The notes: generated by a model from the sequence alone, not told the origin. A stretch of 64,000 nt of DNA from Oscillospiraceae bacterium (GCA_015063985.1 SVTC01000002.1:62001-126000), one strand, 5' to 3'. Shown: positions 1-9,514, numbered from the stretch's first letter. Numbers and translations: made by a program.

Positions 1-1
1 A

Positions 2-1159
2 AGCACCCTTGATTGGTTTGATTACAAGGCCTTCAGATACGTTGAGTTGATCCTTCCCGATGGAGTTGAGCTATCGGATATTCGTTTTAAGGTAAGACAT
101 TATCCCTTCAGCCTAAAAACCCCGATAAAAGAAGAATACTCCCAAAACGAGGACCTGAAAAGGATATGGGAGCTTTGCGTTCACACCCAAAAATACGGCG
201 TCCAGGAGGTGATCCAGGACTGTATGGAGAGGGAAAAAGGCTTTTATCTGGGCGACGGCTGCTACACCGCGCTGACAAATATGGTGCTTACGGGCGACGA
301 TTCGATGGTCAGAAAGCTTATAGACGATGCCTTCTCCACCGATTTTATCACCGACACTCTGGTGACCTGTATGTGCTGCTCCTTTATGCAGGAGATAGCG
401 GAATATCCTTTGATTTTGGTATTCCTTGTATTGTGGCATTATAATCTTGGCGGTGACAAAGAATACCTTAATCAAAACTACAAAAAGGTTAAAAAGCTCC
501 TTGACGCATATAAAAACAGCTATGAAAAGGACTTCCTTTTAAGAGATCTGGACAAGTGGTGCGTGGTAGAGTGGCCCCACAACTTCCGTCACGGCTATGA
601 CGTTGACATCCGCGAAGGAAAGGTATGCACCGAAGCCCACGTTTCCATAAACGCCTATTATCTTGCCGCGGTAAAGACCGCAAATACCATTGCAAAAATT
701 CTGGGAGAAGAACAGTACCGAGACGAAGCACCTCTGGAAAAAGCCTTTGAAAAAGCCTTTTACGACGACAAAAGCCATCTCTTCAAGGACGGCGAAAAAA
801 CAGAGCATTTAAGCCTTGTGGGAAACGTATTCGTCTACGCCTTCGGACTTTGCGAGAAAGAGGAATTCAACGAAAGCTTTTTAAAGCTGTACGGCGAAAA
901 CAAAATAAGCTCTCTTTCGATGTTCTGCACCTTCCCCGTTATGATGGGCTTTGTCAGAAACAAAAGATACGATCTTATAAAAGAAGCCCTTCTTGACGAG
1001 GGCGCGTGGAAGAGGATCTTAAGAGAGGACGGTACCACCACCTTTGAGGGCTGGGGAAAGGAAACCAAGACCAACGCCTCCCTTTTCCACCTCACAATGA
1101 GTTACGGTGCTTTGTTTATGGCTGATACGGATCTTGAAAAGCTTCTTTGGCTATACTGA
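2..1159 (+). CDS. alpha-L-rhamnosidase-like (GH78 family) protein, 5'-truncated by window edge
   Basis: Frame is open to the window start (STLDWFDYKAFRYVELILPDG...); (a/a)6-barrel-like motifs DCMEREKGFYLGDGCYTALTN and FEGWGKETKTNASLFHLTMSYGA resemble GH78 catalytic regions. Confidence 0.75.
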   Translation, partial: STLDWFDYKAFRYVELILPDGVELSDIRFKVRHYPFSLKTPIKEEYSQNEDLKRIWELCVHTQKYGVQEVIQDCMEREKGFYLGDGCYTALTNMVLTGDDSMVRKLIDDAFSTDFITDTLVTCMCCSFMQEIAEYPLILVFLVLWHYNLGGDKEYLNQNYKKVKKLLDAYKNSYEKDFLLRDLDKWCVVEWPHNFRHGYDVDIREGKVCTEAHVSINAYYLAAVKTANTIAKILGEEQYRDEAPLEKAFEKAFYDDKSHLFKDGEKTEHLSLVGNVFVYAFGLCEKEEFNESFLKLYGENKISSLSMFCTFPVMMGFVRNKRYDLIKEALLDEGAWKRILREDGTTTFEGWGKETKTNASLFHLTMSYGALFMADTDLEKLLWLY

Positions 1160-1282
1160 TCCTTTAAAGGTCCGAAACGGGATCACAAACGGACATCTTT
1201 TTGTCCCAAAATGCCATTTTATAAAAAATTTCTTTCTGTTATAATAGCGCTTGAAAACAACAAAAAAAGGAAGATCGATATT

Positions 1283-3472
1283 ATGAATTCCCCAAAAACA
1301 GCTTTTGCCGATGCAAAATATATAAAAGCCCAAGAAAAACCTTCCGATTTTTCTCTTTTTGATCCCGCGCCCTTGTTCAGAAAGGAATTTACGGCGGATC
1401 TTGCAAAGGAAGCCAAAATTTTTGTCCAAAGTCCGGGCTTTGCCCGTTACTTCATCAACGGAACGGATATCACAGAGGATCTTTTCATTTCCGCCATCAG
1501 TAACTACCAAAAGATACTTTGGTATAACGAATACGACGTTACCAAGCTGATAAAGCCGGGAGTGAACACCCTTTGTGTTATTGCGGGAAACGGCTTTCTC
1601 AACGAATCCTTTGAAAGCGCCTGGCATTACCCCAGGGCAGTTTGGCGCGATGCACCGCAATTTCTCCTGCACCTTGTTATCGACGGAAAGACTGCCCTTG
1701 TCAGCGACAAAAGCTGGAAATGCTCTCGCGACAGCCATATTATTTTCAACCACATAAGAAGCGGTGAATATTGGGATATGCGCCTGAAAAACGACGCTCC
1801 TTTCCTTTCGGGCTATGACGATTCCCATTGGCAGGAAGCTTTTGAAAAAGAAATTCCCGCCACTGCCCGACTACGCCCCACTCTTTGTCAGCCTGTCAGA
1901 GAGGTGGAGAGCTTTGCTCCCAAAAGCATCAAAAAAACCGAAAAGGGATATCTTTTTGACTTTGGTGTGACAATGTCGGGCTATCTGTCCGTAAACCTCA
2001 CCGAGCCTCGGGGCACTGAGATCATCTTTAAATATACGGAGGATCTTTATGAAGACAACACTCCGAAATACAATGAGATGAACAAGCCCTACTATTATCC
2101 CGAATCTCCCTTTCACTTGAACAAAATGATCGCCTCAGGCTCTCCCGACAGCTTCAAGCCTATGTTCAGTTACCACGGCTTTCGCTACGTTATCATTGAA
2201 GGCTTGACAAAAGAACCCAAGCCCGAGGACGTAAAGGCTCATTTTATACATCAGGATATTTCGCGCCGTTCAAGCTTTGAGTCGGGAAGCGAAATACTTA
2301 ATTTCATATACGATGCAGGAATCCGATCCACCTATTCCAATCTTTTCTGGTGTCTTACCGACTGTCCCACCCGCGAAAAGCTGGGCTGGGCAAACGATGC
2401 TCAAAACTCCGTTGAGCAAACACTCATAAATTTTGACATTCTCCCTCTCTACGAAAAATGGTTTGAGGACTTAAAATCCGAAATGAGAGAGGACGGATCA
2501 ATTCCCGGTGTCATTCCTTCACCCAACTGGGGATATAATTGGGGACCCGTATGCGATAATCTGCTTTACGATCTGCCTTATACGGTATACCTGTATACCG
2601 GCAAAAGCGATATGCTCACAGGTTCAATTGAATATTTTGAACGCTATCTTGATTATCTTTTGAAAAAGGTAAACGAGGATCACGAGTTTATTCTGGGAGA
2701 CTGGATGGGCTATAAAAGCAACGAAGCCGTCCCCAAGGAATTCGTGCGCGATTTTTATTTGCTGAAGTCTCTTAAAACCACCTGTTTTGCCTACTCTTTA
2801 TCTGGAAAGGAGAACGGTCAATGGGAAGAGGAATATGAAAAAAGAAAAGCGGCGTTTATGGAAAAATACATCGACCAAGAGGGAAAATGCACCGCAAATG
2901 CTCAGACCTCGGTGTCAATGCTGATTGTTGCCGGGCTTTATCTGAACAAAAAGCCCTTGGAGGATCAACTTGTGGAGCTTACCGAAAAGGCAATGGGACA
3001 ATGTCTGCAATGCGGAATGGTCGGCATACAGTACCTCTACGACGCCCTCTGTTTGTGCGGCAGAGCGGATCTTGCCTTCAAAAGCCTCACCCAATCCGAT
3101 CCCGGCTACAAAAGCTGGTACGAGCTTGGCTCCACGACCCTTTGGGAAAGATGGGACGGCTTTACCTACGGCTCACGCAATCACCATATGTATTCAGGCG
3201 TCATTTCGCGTTTTTACAAATATTTTCTGGGTATAGCTCCAACCAAAGCCGCCCCCGCTTTTAAAAAGCTCGAGCTCAAGCCCTGCTTTGTTAAGGATAT
3301 AGGCTTTATAAAGGGCGAGATGCAGACCGTAAAAGGAAAAATCAAGGCAGGCTGGGAATATAAAAACGGCGGCTTTGAATATACCGTTACCCTTCCCGAA
3401 AAAATTAAGGCGAGCTTTATGGGAAAAGAGCTGTCCGTCGGCGAAAACCGTTTTTTTGTAAAAGAGGTGTAA
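1283..3472 (+). CDS. alpha-L-rhamnosidase-like (GH78 family) protein
   Basis: N-terminal FINGTDITEDLF..YNEYDVTKLIKPGVNTLCVIAGNGF (Bac_rhamnosid_N-like); CLTDCPTREKLGWANDAQ; TTLWERWDGFTYGSRNHHMYSG. ATG 1283 preferred over ATG 1211 because of the AAAAAAGGAAG upstream. Confidence 0.85.
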   Translation: MNSPKTAFADAKYIKAQEKPSDFSLFDPAPLFRKEFTADLAKEAKIFVQSPGFARYFINGTDITEDLFISAISNYQKILWYNEYDVTKLIKPGVNTLCVIAGNGFLNESFESAWHYPRAVWRDAPQFLLHLVIDGKTALVSDKSWKCSRDSHIIFNHIRSGEYWDMRLKNDAPFLSGYDDSHWQEAFEKEIPATARLRPTLCQPVREVESFAPKSIKKTEKGYLFDFGVTMSGYLSVNLTEPRGTEIIFKYTEDLYEDNTPKYNEMNKPYYYPESPFHLNKMIASGSPDSFKPMFSYHGFRYVIIEGLTKEPKPEDVKAHFIHQDISRRSSFESGSEILNFIYDAGIRSTYSNLFWCLTDCPTREKLGWANDAQNSVEQTLINFDILPLYEKWFEDLKSEMREDGSIPGVIPSPNWGYNWGPVCDNLLYDLPYTVYLYTGKSDMLTGSIEYFERYLDYLLKKVNEDHEFILGDWMGYKSNEAVPKEFVRDFYLLKSLKTTCFAYSLSGKENGQWEEEYEKRKAAFMEKYIDQEGKCTANAQTSVSMLIVAGLYLNKKPLEDQLVELTEKAMGQCLQCGMVGIQYLYDALCLCGRADLAFKSLTQSDPGYKSWYELGSTTLWERWDGFTYGSRNHHMYSGVISRFYKYFLGIAPTKAAPAFKKLELKPCFVKDIGFIKGEMQTVKGKIKAGWEYKNGGFEYTVTLPEKIKASFMGKELSVGENRFFVKEV

Positions 3473-3475
3473 TAT

Positions 3476-4201
3476 ATGAAAACAGTTGAAAAAATGAAAG
3501 GAAAAGCCCAAAATCTCTCCACGGCGGAGGGTGTAAGCATCGCATTTTTGGGTGACAGCGTAACTCAGGGCTGCTTTGAGATATACAAAAAGGAAAATAA
3601 CGCCATTGAAACGGTGTTTGATCAAAGGTATTCCTACCACCGCGCCTTTGGAGATATACTCTCAATGCTTTTCCCTTCGGTTCCGATAAACATTATCAAC
3701 GCGGGCATCAGCGGCGACACCAGCTCCAACGGCTTAAAAAGAGTGGAAAAGGACGTTTTGCGCCACGAGCCTGATCTTACCGTGGTCTGCTACGGTCTTA
3801 ACGACTGCAGCAGAAACGAGGAAAAAAGAGAAAAATACTTAAATAATCTCAGAAAAATATTCACATTGGTTCTGGAAAGCGGCAGTGAGCTTATTTTTAT
3901 GACTCCCAATATGATGAATACCAAAATAAGCTGTCATATCACAGATCCCGACTTTATAAAGATAGCCGAGGATACTATGGACAAGCAAAACGGCGGCTAT
4001 TTTGACAGCTTTATGGACGGCGCAAGAGAGCTTTGCAGGGAAATGAACGTTCCCCTTTGCGACTGCTATAAAATATGGAAGACTCTTTCTTTTTCCGGCG
4101 TGGATACCACCGAGCTTTTATCAAACAAGATCAACCATCCCACAAGAGAAATGAACAAGGTTTTTGCATACGAGCTTGTTAGAACACTGTTTTCAAACTG
4201 A
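3476..4201 (+). CDS. SGNH/GDSL-type hydrolase
   Basis: IAFLGDSVTQG block I, GDTSSNG, VVCYGLNDC block III-like, INHPTREMNKVFA. Confidence 0.8.
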   Translation: MKTVEKMKGKAQNLSTAEGVSIAFLGDSVTQGCFEIYKKENNAIETVFDQRYSYHRAFGDILSMLFPSVPINIINAGISGDTSSNGLKRVEKDVLRHEPDLTVVCYGLNDCSRNEEKREKYLNNLRKIFTLVLESGSELIFMTPNMMNTKISCHITDPDFIKIAEDTMDKQNGGYFDSFMDGARELCREMNVPLCDCYKIWKTLSFSGVDTTELLSNKINHPTREMNKVFAYELVRTLFSN

Positions 4202-4223
4202 TTAAAAACGAAATTTTAAAAAT

Positions 4224-5744
4224 ATGAAGATAGTAAACGTAATGAATTTCGTCCGCTGTATAGACGAAAGAGAGGAAAACTCAACCGAAAGACTTTTTGA
4301 TTTTACCTCCCAACAGCTTAGTCTGGTCAATGAATACGGTGTGGAAAACACCTTCCTCCTCCAATACGATACGGTGTGCAATCGGGATTTTACAGATCTT
4401 TTTAAAAATCAAGCAAGCGAAAAAACAGAGCTCGGCCTTTGGTATGAGATAGTAGAGCCTCTCACGAGCGCTTGCGGTATGCCCTACAGAAGTGAAATGG
4501 GCTGGAAATGGGATTGGCACATCATTCCCGGGTATTCTATGGCATACAGCCCCAAGGAACGTGAGCTATTGATAGATGAAGCCATGAGAAAATTCAAGGA
4601 GGTCTTAGGGTACTATCCCAAGACCGTGGCAGGCTGGGTAATAGATACCCACACGCTGAACTATCTAAACTTGCACTACAGTATCAGCGCCGTTGCCATT
4701 TGCCGCGATCAGGCAAACACCGATGCATATACCCTTTTGGGAGGATATTTCAACCAAGCCTATTACCCCTCCAAAAACAACATATTCACTCCCGCGCAAA
4801 CCAAGGCTATGCAGACCTCTGTCCCGGTATTTCGCTTGTTGGGTCCCTGCCCGATACACAACTATGACAATAACAAATACAGCTCCGACCGGCTGAAGGC
4901 GCAGGGCAGAAGATCCGCCTGCTTTACTCTGGAGCCATATTGGTATATGGGAAGCACCGAAAAATCCGTAAAATGGATGTTCGACTCCTATTTTTCCCAA
5001 GAGTCTCTTGGATTTGCATATGCACAGATAGGTCAGGAAAACAGCTTTTTGAAAAGAAAAGAGCTGGTTTTGAGCGGCTTGAGAATGCAGATAGAAATGC
5101 TTCTTAAAAGAGGCGACGTGGAATTTAAGAAAATGGGCGAAACAGGCGAGCTTTTCAAAAACCGCTACCCCGAAGCAACACCGCCAACCTCCGTTACGGC
5201 TTTAAACAACTTTGACCTTACAGACGTACAATCGGTCTATTACGATTGCAAAAACTACACCGCAAACCTTTTCAGATTTGAGGATAAGGTTTTCTTGAGG
5301 AGTCTGTTCTTATTTGATGAAAGAATAGAAGATCTTTACTTAAAAAACACCTGCACGACCTTTGATGCGATCTATGAAAACCTGCCCATTGTGGACACGA
5401 TGAACTGTCCCGAAAAAGACAAAAAAGCCTGCGGACTGCTTATTGACGGCAACGCAACACCCTTTGATGCAAAAGAGACCGAAAAGGGTGTTCTTACTTC
5501 CTGCTTCAAAGACAAAAAAATAAGCTTCTTCGAAGACAGAATCGAAATCATAAACGATAAGCTCATTCTTTATAGAAATTCATTTCCCGAAAAAGCAAAA
5601 TGTCTTTCGGACAGGATTCTGTTTGAATATAAAGATCACAGCTACAGCCTTATCGTAGAGGGTGCAAAAATCACCCCCGGAGAAAAAGAGATAATCCTTA
5701 CCAAAACGGAAGATAAGATAGTTCTCTACCCCAAAAAGGGATAA
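4224..5744 (+). CDS. conserved protein of unknown function in glycoside cluster (possible polysaccharide-deacetylase/glycosidase-like fold)
   Basis: Complete 506-aa ORF immediately downstream of the SGNH gene; region GYYPKTVAGWVIDTHTLNYL..YSISAVAICRDQ reminiscent of deacetylase-like barrels. Confidence 0.55.
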   Translation: MKIVNVMNFVRCIDEREENSTERLFDFTSQQLSLVNEYGVENTFLLQYDTVCNRDFTDLFKNQASEKTELGLWYEIVEPLTSACGMPYRSEMGWKWDWHIIPGYSMAYSPKERELLIDEAMRKFKEVLGYYPKTVAGWVIDTHTLNYLNLHYSISAVAICRDQANTDAYTLLGGYFNQAYYPSKNNIFTPAQTKAMQTSVPVFRLLGPCPIHNYDNNKYSSDRLKAQGRRSACFTLEPYWYMGSTEKSVKWMFDSYFSQESLGFAYAQIGQENSFLKRKELVLSGLRMQIEMLLKRGDVEFKKMGETGELFKNRYPEATPPTSVTALNNFDLTDVQSVYYDCKNYTANLFRFEDKVFLRSLFLFDERIEDLYLKNTCTTFDAIYENLPIVDTMNCPEKDKKACGLLIDGNATPFDAKETEKGVLTSCFKDKKISFFEDRIEIINDKLILYRNSFPEKAKCLSDRILFEYKDHSYSLIVEGAKITPGEKEIILTKTEDKIVLYPKKG

Positions 5745-5749
5745 AAGCT

Positions 5750-5780
5750 TCACCGCTGATTTCTCAGCGGTGATTTTTCT
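5750..5780. terminator. bidirectional intrinsic terminator
   Basis: TCACCGCTGA-TTTC-TCAGCGGTGA followed by TTTTTCTTTT; lies between convergent genes and contains the araC-type gene stop codon. Confidence 0.85.
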
Positions 5781-6501
5781 TTTCGATAAGGGAAATATAT
5801 TGCTTCGGAGAATAACCGAACTGCTTTTTGAATGCTTTGCTAAAGGAATAAGGCGAGGAAAATTCCAGCTGATGAGAAACACTTCCGATCTTTTCGCCGT
5901 CTCTGAGCTTTTCCAAAGCCAAGCCAAATCTTTTCATTTCGGAATATTGCTTTGGTGTAACCCGAAACGCAGCCTTGAATACTCTTGTGATGTGCTCTCT
6001 GGTATATCCGAGATCACGGCTGATTTCTTTCATATCGAGGCTTTTTTCCCTAAGATCAAGATAAGCCTTTATTCTATAGGCAAGAGAACTGTCGGAGGTG
6101 ATCTCATCAGATATCAAAGAAAGCAAAAACCCGATCACTTTTGAAAGTAACTCTCTATCCTCGCTTCTGATATATTTTCTCCAAAGCAAAACCGCATCCG
6201 CCAAGAGGCTGTTTTCAGGCACCTCTATTTTTGTAAAAGCGCTGACCTCGGGGACGGTGGTAACGTGGGAATAGGTATGAAGAAGCTTATTATCCGGGTT
6301 TTCATAAAGATCAAAGCTTTTTCTGACGGGAGTGAGATATATGCAATTTTTCTCAAATCTCACTGCTTTGCCGTTCTCCTTATAATAGGCTTCGCCGTCA
6401 AGGATATAATAGAGTCTTGAAAATCCCACGTTTACGTTTTTGAATACCCAATTGGGCGTGGTATAGGATTCGTCGGAAAGAAGAATTTGTTTTAATATCA
6501 T
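5764..6501 (-). CDS. AraC family transcriptional regulator
   Basis: C-terminal double HTH ...EISRDLGYTREHITRVFKAAFRVTPKQYSEMKR...FSSPYSFSKAFKKQFGYSPKQYI; internal ATG at 6501 chosen, the upstream ORF extension is not plausible coding. Confidence 0.85.
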   Translation of the reverse strand: MILKQILLSDESYTTPNWVFKNVNVGFSRLYYILDGEAYYKENGKAVRFEKNCIYLTPVRKSFDLYENPDNKLLHTYSHVTTVPEVSAFTKIEVPENSLLADAVLLWRKYIRSEDRELLSKVIGFLLSLISDEITSDSSLAYRIKAYLDLREKSLDMKEISRDLGYTREHITRVFKAAFRVTPKQYSEMKRFGLALEKLRDGEKIGSVSHQLEFSSPYSFSKAFKKQFGYSPKQYISLIEKKNHR

Positions 6502-6593
6502 AACTACACTATACACCAATCCCCGAACTTTGTCAATAAAATCAATCCATTTAAACCGTCGTTTTTCCGACGGCGCTCCTTTGTAGTACGCTA

Positions 6594-6622
6594 TTGACTT
6601 TTTTGAATAATTTTGATAAAAT
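6594..6622 (+). promoter_or_regulatory. sigma-A-type promoter for the IMPase gene
   Basis: TTGACT-17 bp-TAAAAT. Confidence 0.55.
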
Positions 6623-6672
6623 TTAAGTATCTTAAAATTAGAAACCGATAAATTCAAAAAAGGAAAATTCTG

Positions 6673-7434
6673 ATGAATTACGATGAAATAATCGAGCTTG
6701 TTAAAAGCACAAAGAGCATTATAGAAAACGAAAGCCTGAAAGCAGACGTTCACATGAAGGGCAGTGCGGACTTTGTTACCGCAGTGGATATTTCCATAAG
6801 CAATTATCTTAAAGAAAAGCTCCACGAGCTTTATCCCGACGTCGGCTTTTTCTCCGAGGAGGAGGCAGGAAGGCTTCACGAAAAATGCTGGATCCTGGAT
6901 CCCATAGACGGCACCACAAATCTTGTATACGGCTACAATATGAGCTCTGTGTCGCTGGCGCTTTACATGGAGGATAAGGTGGTATTCGGTGTGGTATACA
7001 ACCCCTTTTCCGAGGAGTGCTACACTGCAAAGCACGGTGAGGGTGCATACCTTAACGGTAAGGCGATCTCGGTCTCAAAAAGAACTCTTTCGGAGAGCAT
7101 AATCGAATTCGGAGCGGGAAGCACCAGAAAGCAGGAGGCGGAAAAAAGCTTTAAATTGGGCTGTGAGATCTTCAAGCGCTGTGTGGATATCCGCAGGATC
7201 TGCTCCTCCGCCTTGGATCTTTGCTTTATTGCCGCAGGAAGGATCGACGGCTATTTCGAATCCAAGCTAAAGCCCTGGGACTATGCGGCGGGAAGCCTGA
7301 TCTTAAGCGAGGCGGGCGGAAAAACGACCGACTACGACGGCAATCCCATCCCCATGGACGTCCCCTCCTCGATAATCTGTACCAATGGAATAATTCACGA
7401 CGAGCTTTGTCTGATAATTAAGGAAAACAGGTAA
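6673..7434 (+). CDS. inositol monophosphatase family protein
   Basis: VTAVDISISNYL, SEEEA, WILDPIDGTTNLVYG, and WDYAAGSLILSEAGG motifs. Confidence 0.9.
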   Translation: MNYDEIIELVKSTKSIIENESLKADVHMKGSADFVTAVDISISNYLKEKLHELYPDVGFFSEEEAGRLHEKCWILDPIDGTTNLVYGYNMSSVSLALYMEDKVVFGVVYNPFSEECYTAKHGEGAYLNGKAISVSKRTLSESIIEFGAGSTRKQEAEKSFKLGCEIFKRCVDIRRICSSALDLCFIAAGRIDGYFESKLKPWDYAAGSLILSEAGGKTTDYDGNPIPMDVPSSIICTNGIIHDELCLIIKENR

Positions 7435-7442
7435 AAGACATC

Positions 7443-8699
7443 ATGGGAAGTATAAAAAAAGGGGAAAAGCCCGACCATAAAAAAATAATAACCGGTCTTG
7501 CGATCGGCGCCGTGCTCACCATGGTGGAGGTATATCTGAGCAACATCTCCGGAGGAAAGAGTGCTCTGTTATGGCTGGCAGACCTTATTTTCGGCAGCAT
7601 TCGGGATGAGGGTGTAATAAACCTTATTCTCACTGTTGAAGAGATCGCTTTTTTGGGTCTGTCATACGGAGTAATATACTATCTGATATATTTTCCGTAT
7701 AAGCTTATCTGGAAGCTGAAAAACAAGGAGCACTACCTTAAGGGAGCCTGGCTTCATATCCATGACAAGGAAGATCCGAAGATTGGTGTGGTGGATATAG
7801 ATCAAGAGTTTTACGATCTTTCCGTCAGCGCCAAAAACATTCGTCCCGGCTCAAGAAATCACACGGAAAATCAGACGACCTGGTATTACATTGCCGCAGA
7901 TTTCGAGCCCGAGGGCTCTATGGAAGATAAGCTTGTGGGGTGCTATCTTGCTCATAGAGACGGCGAAAGAAATAAGTACGGCGTGCATCTTTTCAAGGAC
8001 GTAAAGAAAAACGAAAAGGGCTACGTCAACCACCTTGAAGGAAACTTCGGAGACACCTTCCGAAACGAGGATATCCGAAACGCCAACGGTATAGACAGAA
8101 CCGGAAAGCTTTACCTTTTCAAGATGCCCGATTGTATTAAAAAATATATAGAATACAAAAATTCGGATTCCTTTAACAAGGTCAAGCTTTCCTGCATTAT
8201 TGACGATGTAAACTCTCTTGATGATACCGCAAAAGCAGAAGAGATTAAAAATACCGATTTTTATAAAACGCTCAAAAAGGTGATCCAAAAAAACAATTGC
8301 CGAAAAAAACACAGACTTTTGACAGAAAATCTGGATCGGCTCGATAACCGCGAGGTAAACACACAAACGGTTGACCGTTGTCTTGCAATGATACTCTGCA
8401 AGGTCAGCCTTTGCGACGAAAGCCTGCACAAAAACGAGCTTGACAATTTAAACCACATTTTGGGAACCTATTGGAACGAGGATTACATAAGAGAGGTGTC
8501 CCGAAGCGTAAGATATCCATCCTGCGACGAGCTGGGAGTTGAAGAATTCCTCTCCTCCTTCAAGAGCTTTAACACTGCCCTTTGGGAGGATCTCAAAGAG
8601 CTTGTCATTTGCGCCACAAAATGTATTATTCAATCCGATGACCGAAGAAGCACCGAGGAAACAAAGTGCCAGCAAATGATCGAGAATTTGTTTAAGTGA
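7443..8699 (+). CDS. 2TM protein with beta-rich middle domain and TerB-like C-terminal domain; unknown function
   Basis: Two N-terminal hydrophobic segments, then GAWLHIHDKEDPKIGVVDI...KLVGCYLAHRDGERNKYGVHLF beta-rich region, then a LAMILCKVSLCDESLHKNELDNLNHIL...LVICATKCIIQSDDRRSTEETKCQQMI helical repeat resembling TerB. Confidence 0.6.
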   Translation: MGSIKKGEKPDHKKIITGLAIGAVLTMVEVYLSNISGGKSALLWLADLIFGSIRDEGVINLILTVEEIAFLGLSYGVIYYLIYFPYKLIWKLKNKEHYLKGAWLHIHDKEDPKIGVVDIDQEFYDLSVSAKNIRPGSRNHTENQTTWYYIAADFEPEGSMEDKLVGCYLAHRDGERNKYGVHLFKDVKKNEKGYVNHLEGNFGDTFRNEDIRNANGIDRTGKLYLFKMPDCIKKYIEYKNSDSFNKVKLSCIIDDVNSLDDTAKAEEIKNTDFYKTLKKVIQKNNCRKKHRLLTENLDRLDNREVNTQTVDRCLAMILCKVSLCDESLHKNELDNLNHILGTYWNEDYIREVSRSVRYPSCDELGVEEFLSSFKSFNTALWEDLKELVICATKCIIQSDDRRSTEETKCQQMIENLFK

Positions 8700-8707
8700 A
8701 TATAGCT

Positions 8708-8738
8708 AAGGGGGTGACCGAAGTCAGCCCCTTTTTGT
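8708..8738 (+). terminator. intrinsic terminator
   Basis: AAGGGGGTGAC CGAA GTCAGCCCCTTTTTG. Confidence 0.8.
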
Positions 8739-8756
8739 TTTTATATTGAGCCCTGT

Positions 8757-8852
8757 CCACCTTTTTGAAAAAAGGTGGAGCCAACTTACTTTTTTGAAAA
8801 AAAGTAAGCAAAAAATTTTTAATGTCGATTGGGTCAAGATATAACATCGTGC
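8757..8852 (+). repeat. dispersed hairpin+tail repeat, unit A (two hairpins)
   Basis: CCACCTTTTTGAAAAAAGGTGG + ACTTACTTTTTTGAAAAAAAGTAAG + CAAAAAATTTTTAATGTCGAT...ACATCGTG. Confidence 0.8.
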
Positions 8853-8959
8853 TCGAAAGGTGTGTTTTTGCAAAAATTGTAGAGATCGGCGTCCACGACG
8901 GTCCGAGATACGTTAAAATTTTGAGTTGGTGCGTAAGTTCCAAAGGAAGTGCAAAACCT

Positions 8960-9060
8960 CACTCTCGCAGGCTCCTTCCACCACCGCGTGAACGCGGCGG
9001 TCCCCCTCCCTCTCGGATGGAGGCATAGGGGGAAGCGCGAACAAAGCGGGAAAGGGAGAA
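8960..9060. repeat. GC-rich palindromic intergenic repeat, GGCTCCTTCC family (divergent copy)
   Basis: CGCAGGCTCCTTCCACCACCGCGTGAACGCGGCGGTCC...; compare 46805-46990 and 54598-54855. Confidence 0.55.
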
Positions 9061-9362
9061 GAATAAATTCGGGAGGGCACAATGCCCTCCCATACGGATT
9101 GGTTTAATTTTAAAGTTTGTGCGCAAATTTGGAAAAAGGTTGGATTTTAATCTTTTCAAAAGGACCGTCGGGGACGTCCCTACAAATTTAATTGAGATAA
9201 ACCCATATTTTTCGAAAGGTTACGAGTGTAAATTTACAAAGTAACCGATCGAACGTTATGTTCGTATTAAAAACCGCCGAGATTGAAAGTTGATGTTTGG
9301 AGTTATTTTGAGTTGGTAAAAGCTCTTGAAGAAGATAATTATAGCACGCATTGAACATACAA

Positions 9363-9412
9363 AGAGGCTCCACCTCTGGGGGAGCTGTCGCGTTAGCGAC
9401 TGAGAGGGCAAA
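9363..9412. repeat. GC-rich palindromic intergenic repeat (short copy)
   Basis: GAGGCTCCACCTCTGGGGGAGCTGTCGCGTTAGCGACTGAGAGGG, same layout as GGCTCC..GGAGCT[hairpin]TGAGGGAG at 46805 and 54600. Confidence 0.6.
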
Positions 9413-9440
9413 TTTAAACAACAAATTTTTACAAAATACC

Positions 9441-9514
9441 CATCGAGCGCTGTGTTCGCACTACACGGCATCGAATTAAAAGTTTTTGGGCCTACCTTTT
9501 TTCAAAAAGGTAGG
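9441..9514 (-). repeat. dispersed hairpin+tail repeat, unit E
   Basis: On minus: CCTACCTTTTTGAAAAAAGGTAGGCCCAAAAACTTTTAATTCGATGCCGTGTAGTGCGAACACAGCGCTCGATGG. Confidence 0.75.

Noticed and set aside
6502-7035. 423-aa minus-strand ORF as the full AraC protein
   Set aside because: The N-terminal 178 aa are antisense to the IMPase gene and non-protein-like; the true start is ATG at 6501.
7443-8699. CBASS operon
   Set aside because: The 2TM/beta-rich protein resembles the Cap15 layout, but no CD-NTase, Cap2/Cap3 or nuclease gene is adjacent; the neighbour is an IMPase-family phosphatase.
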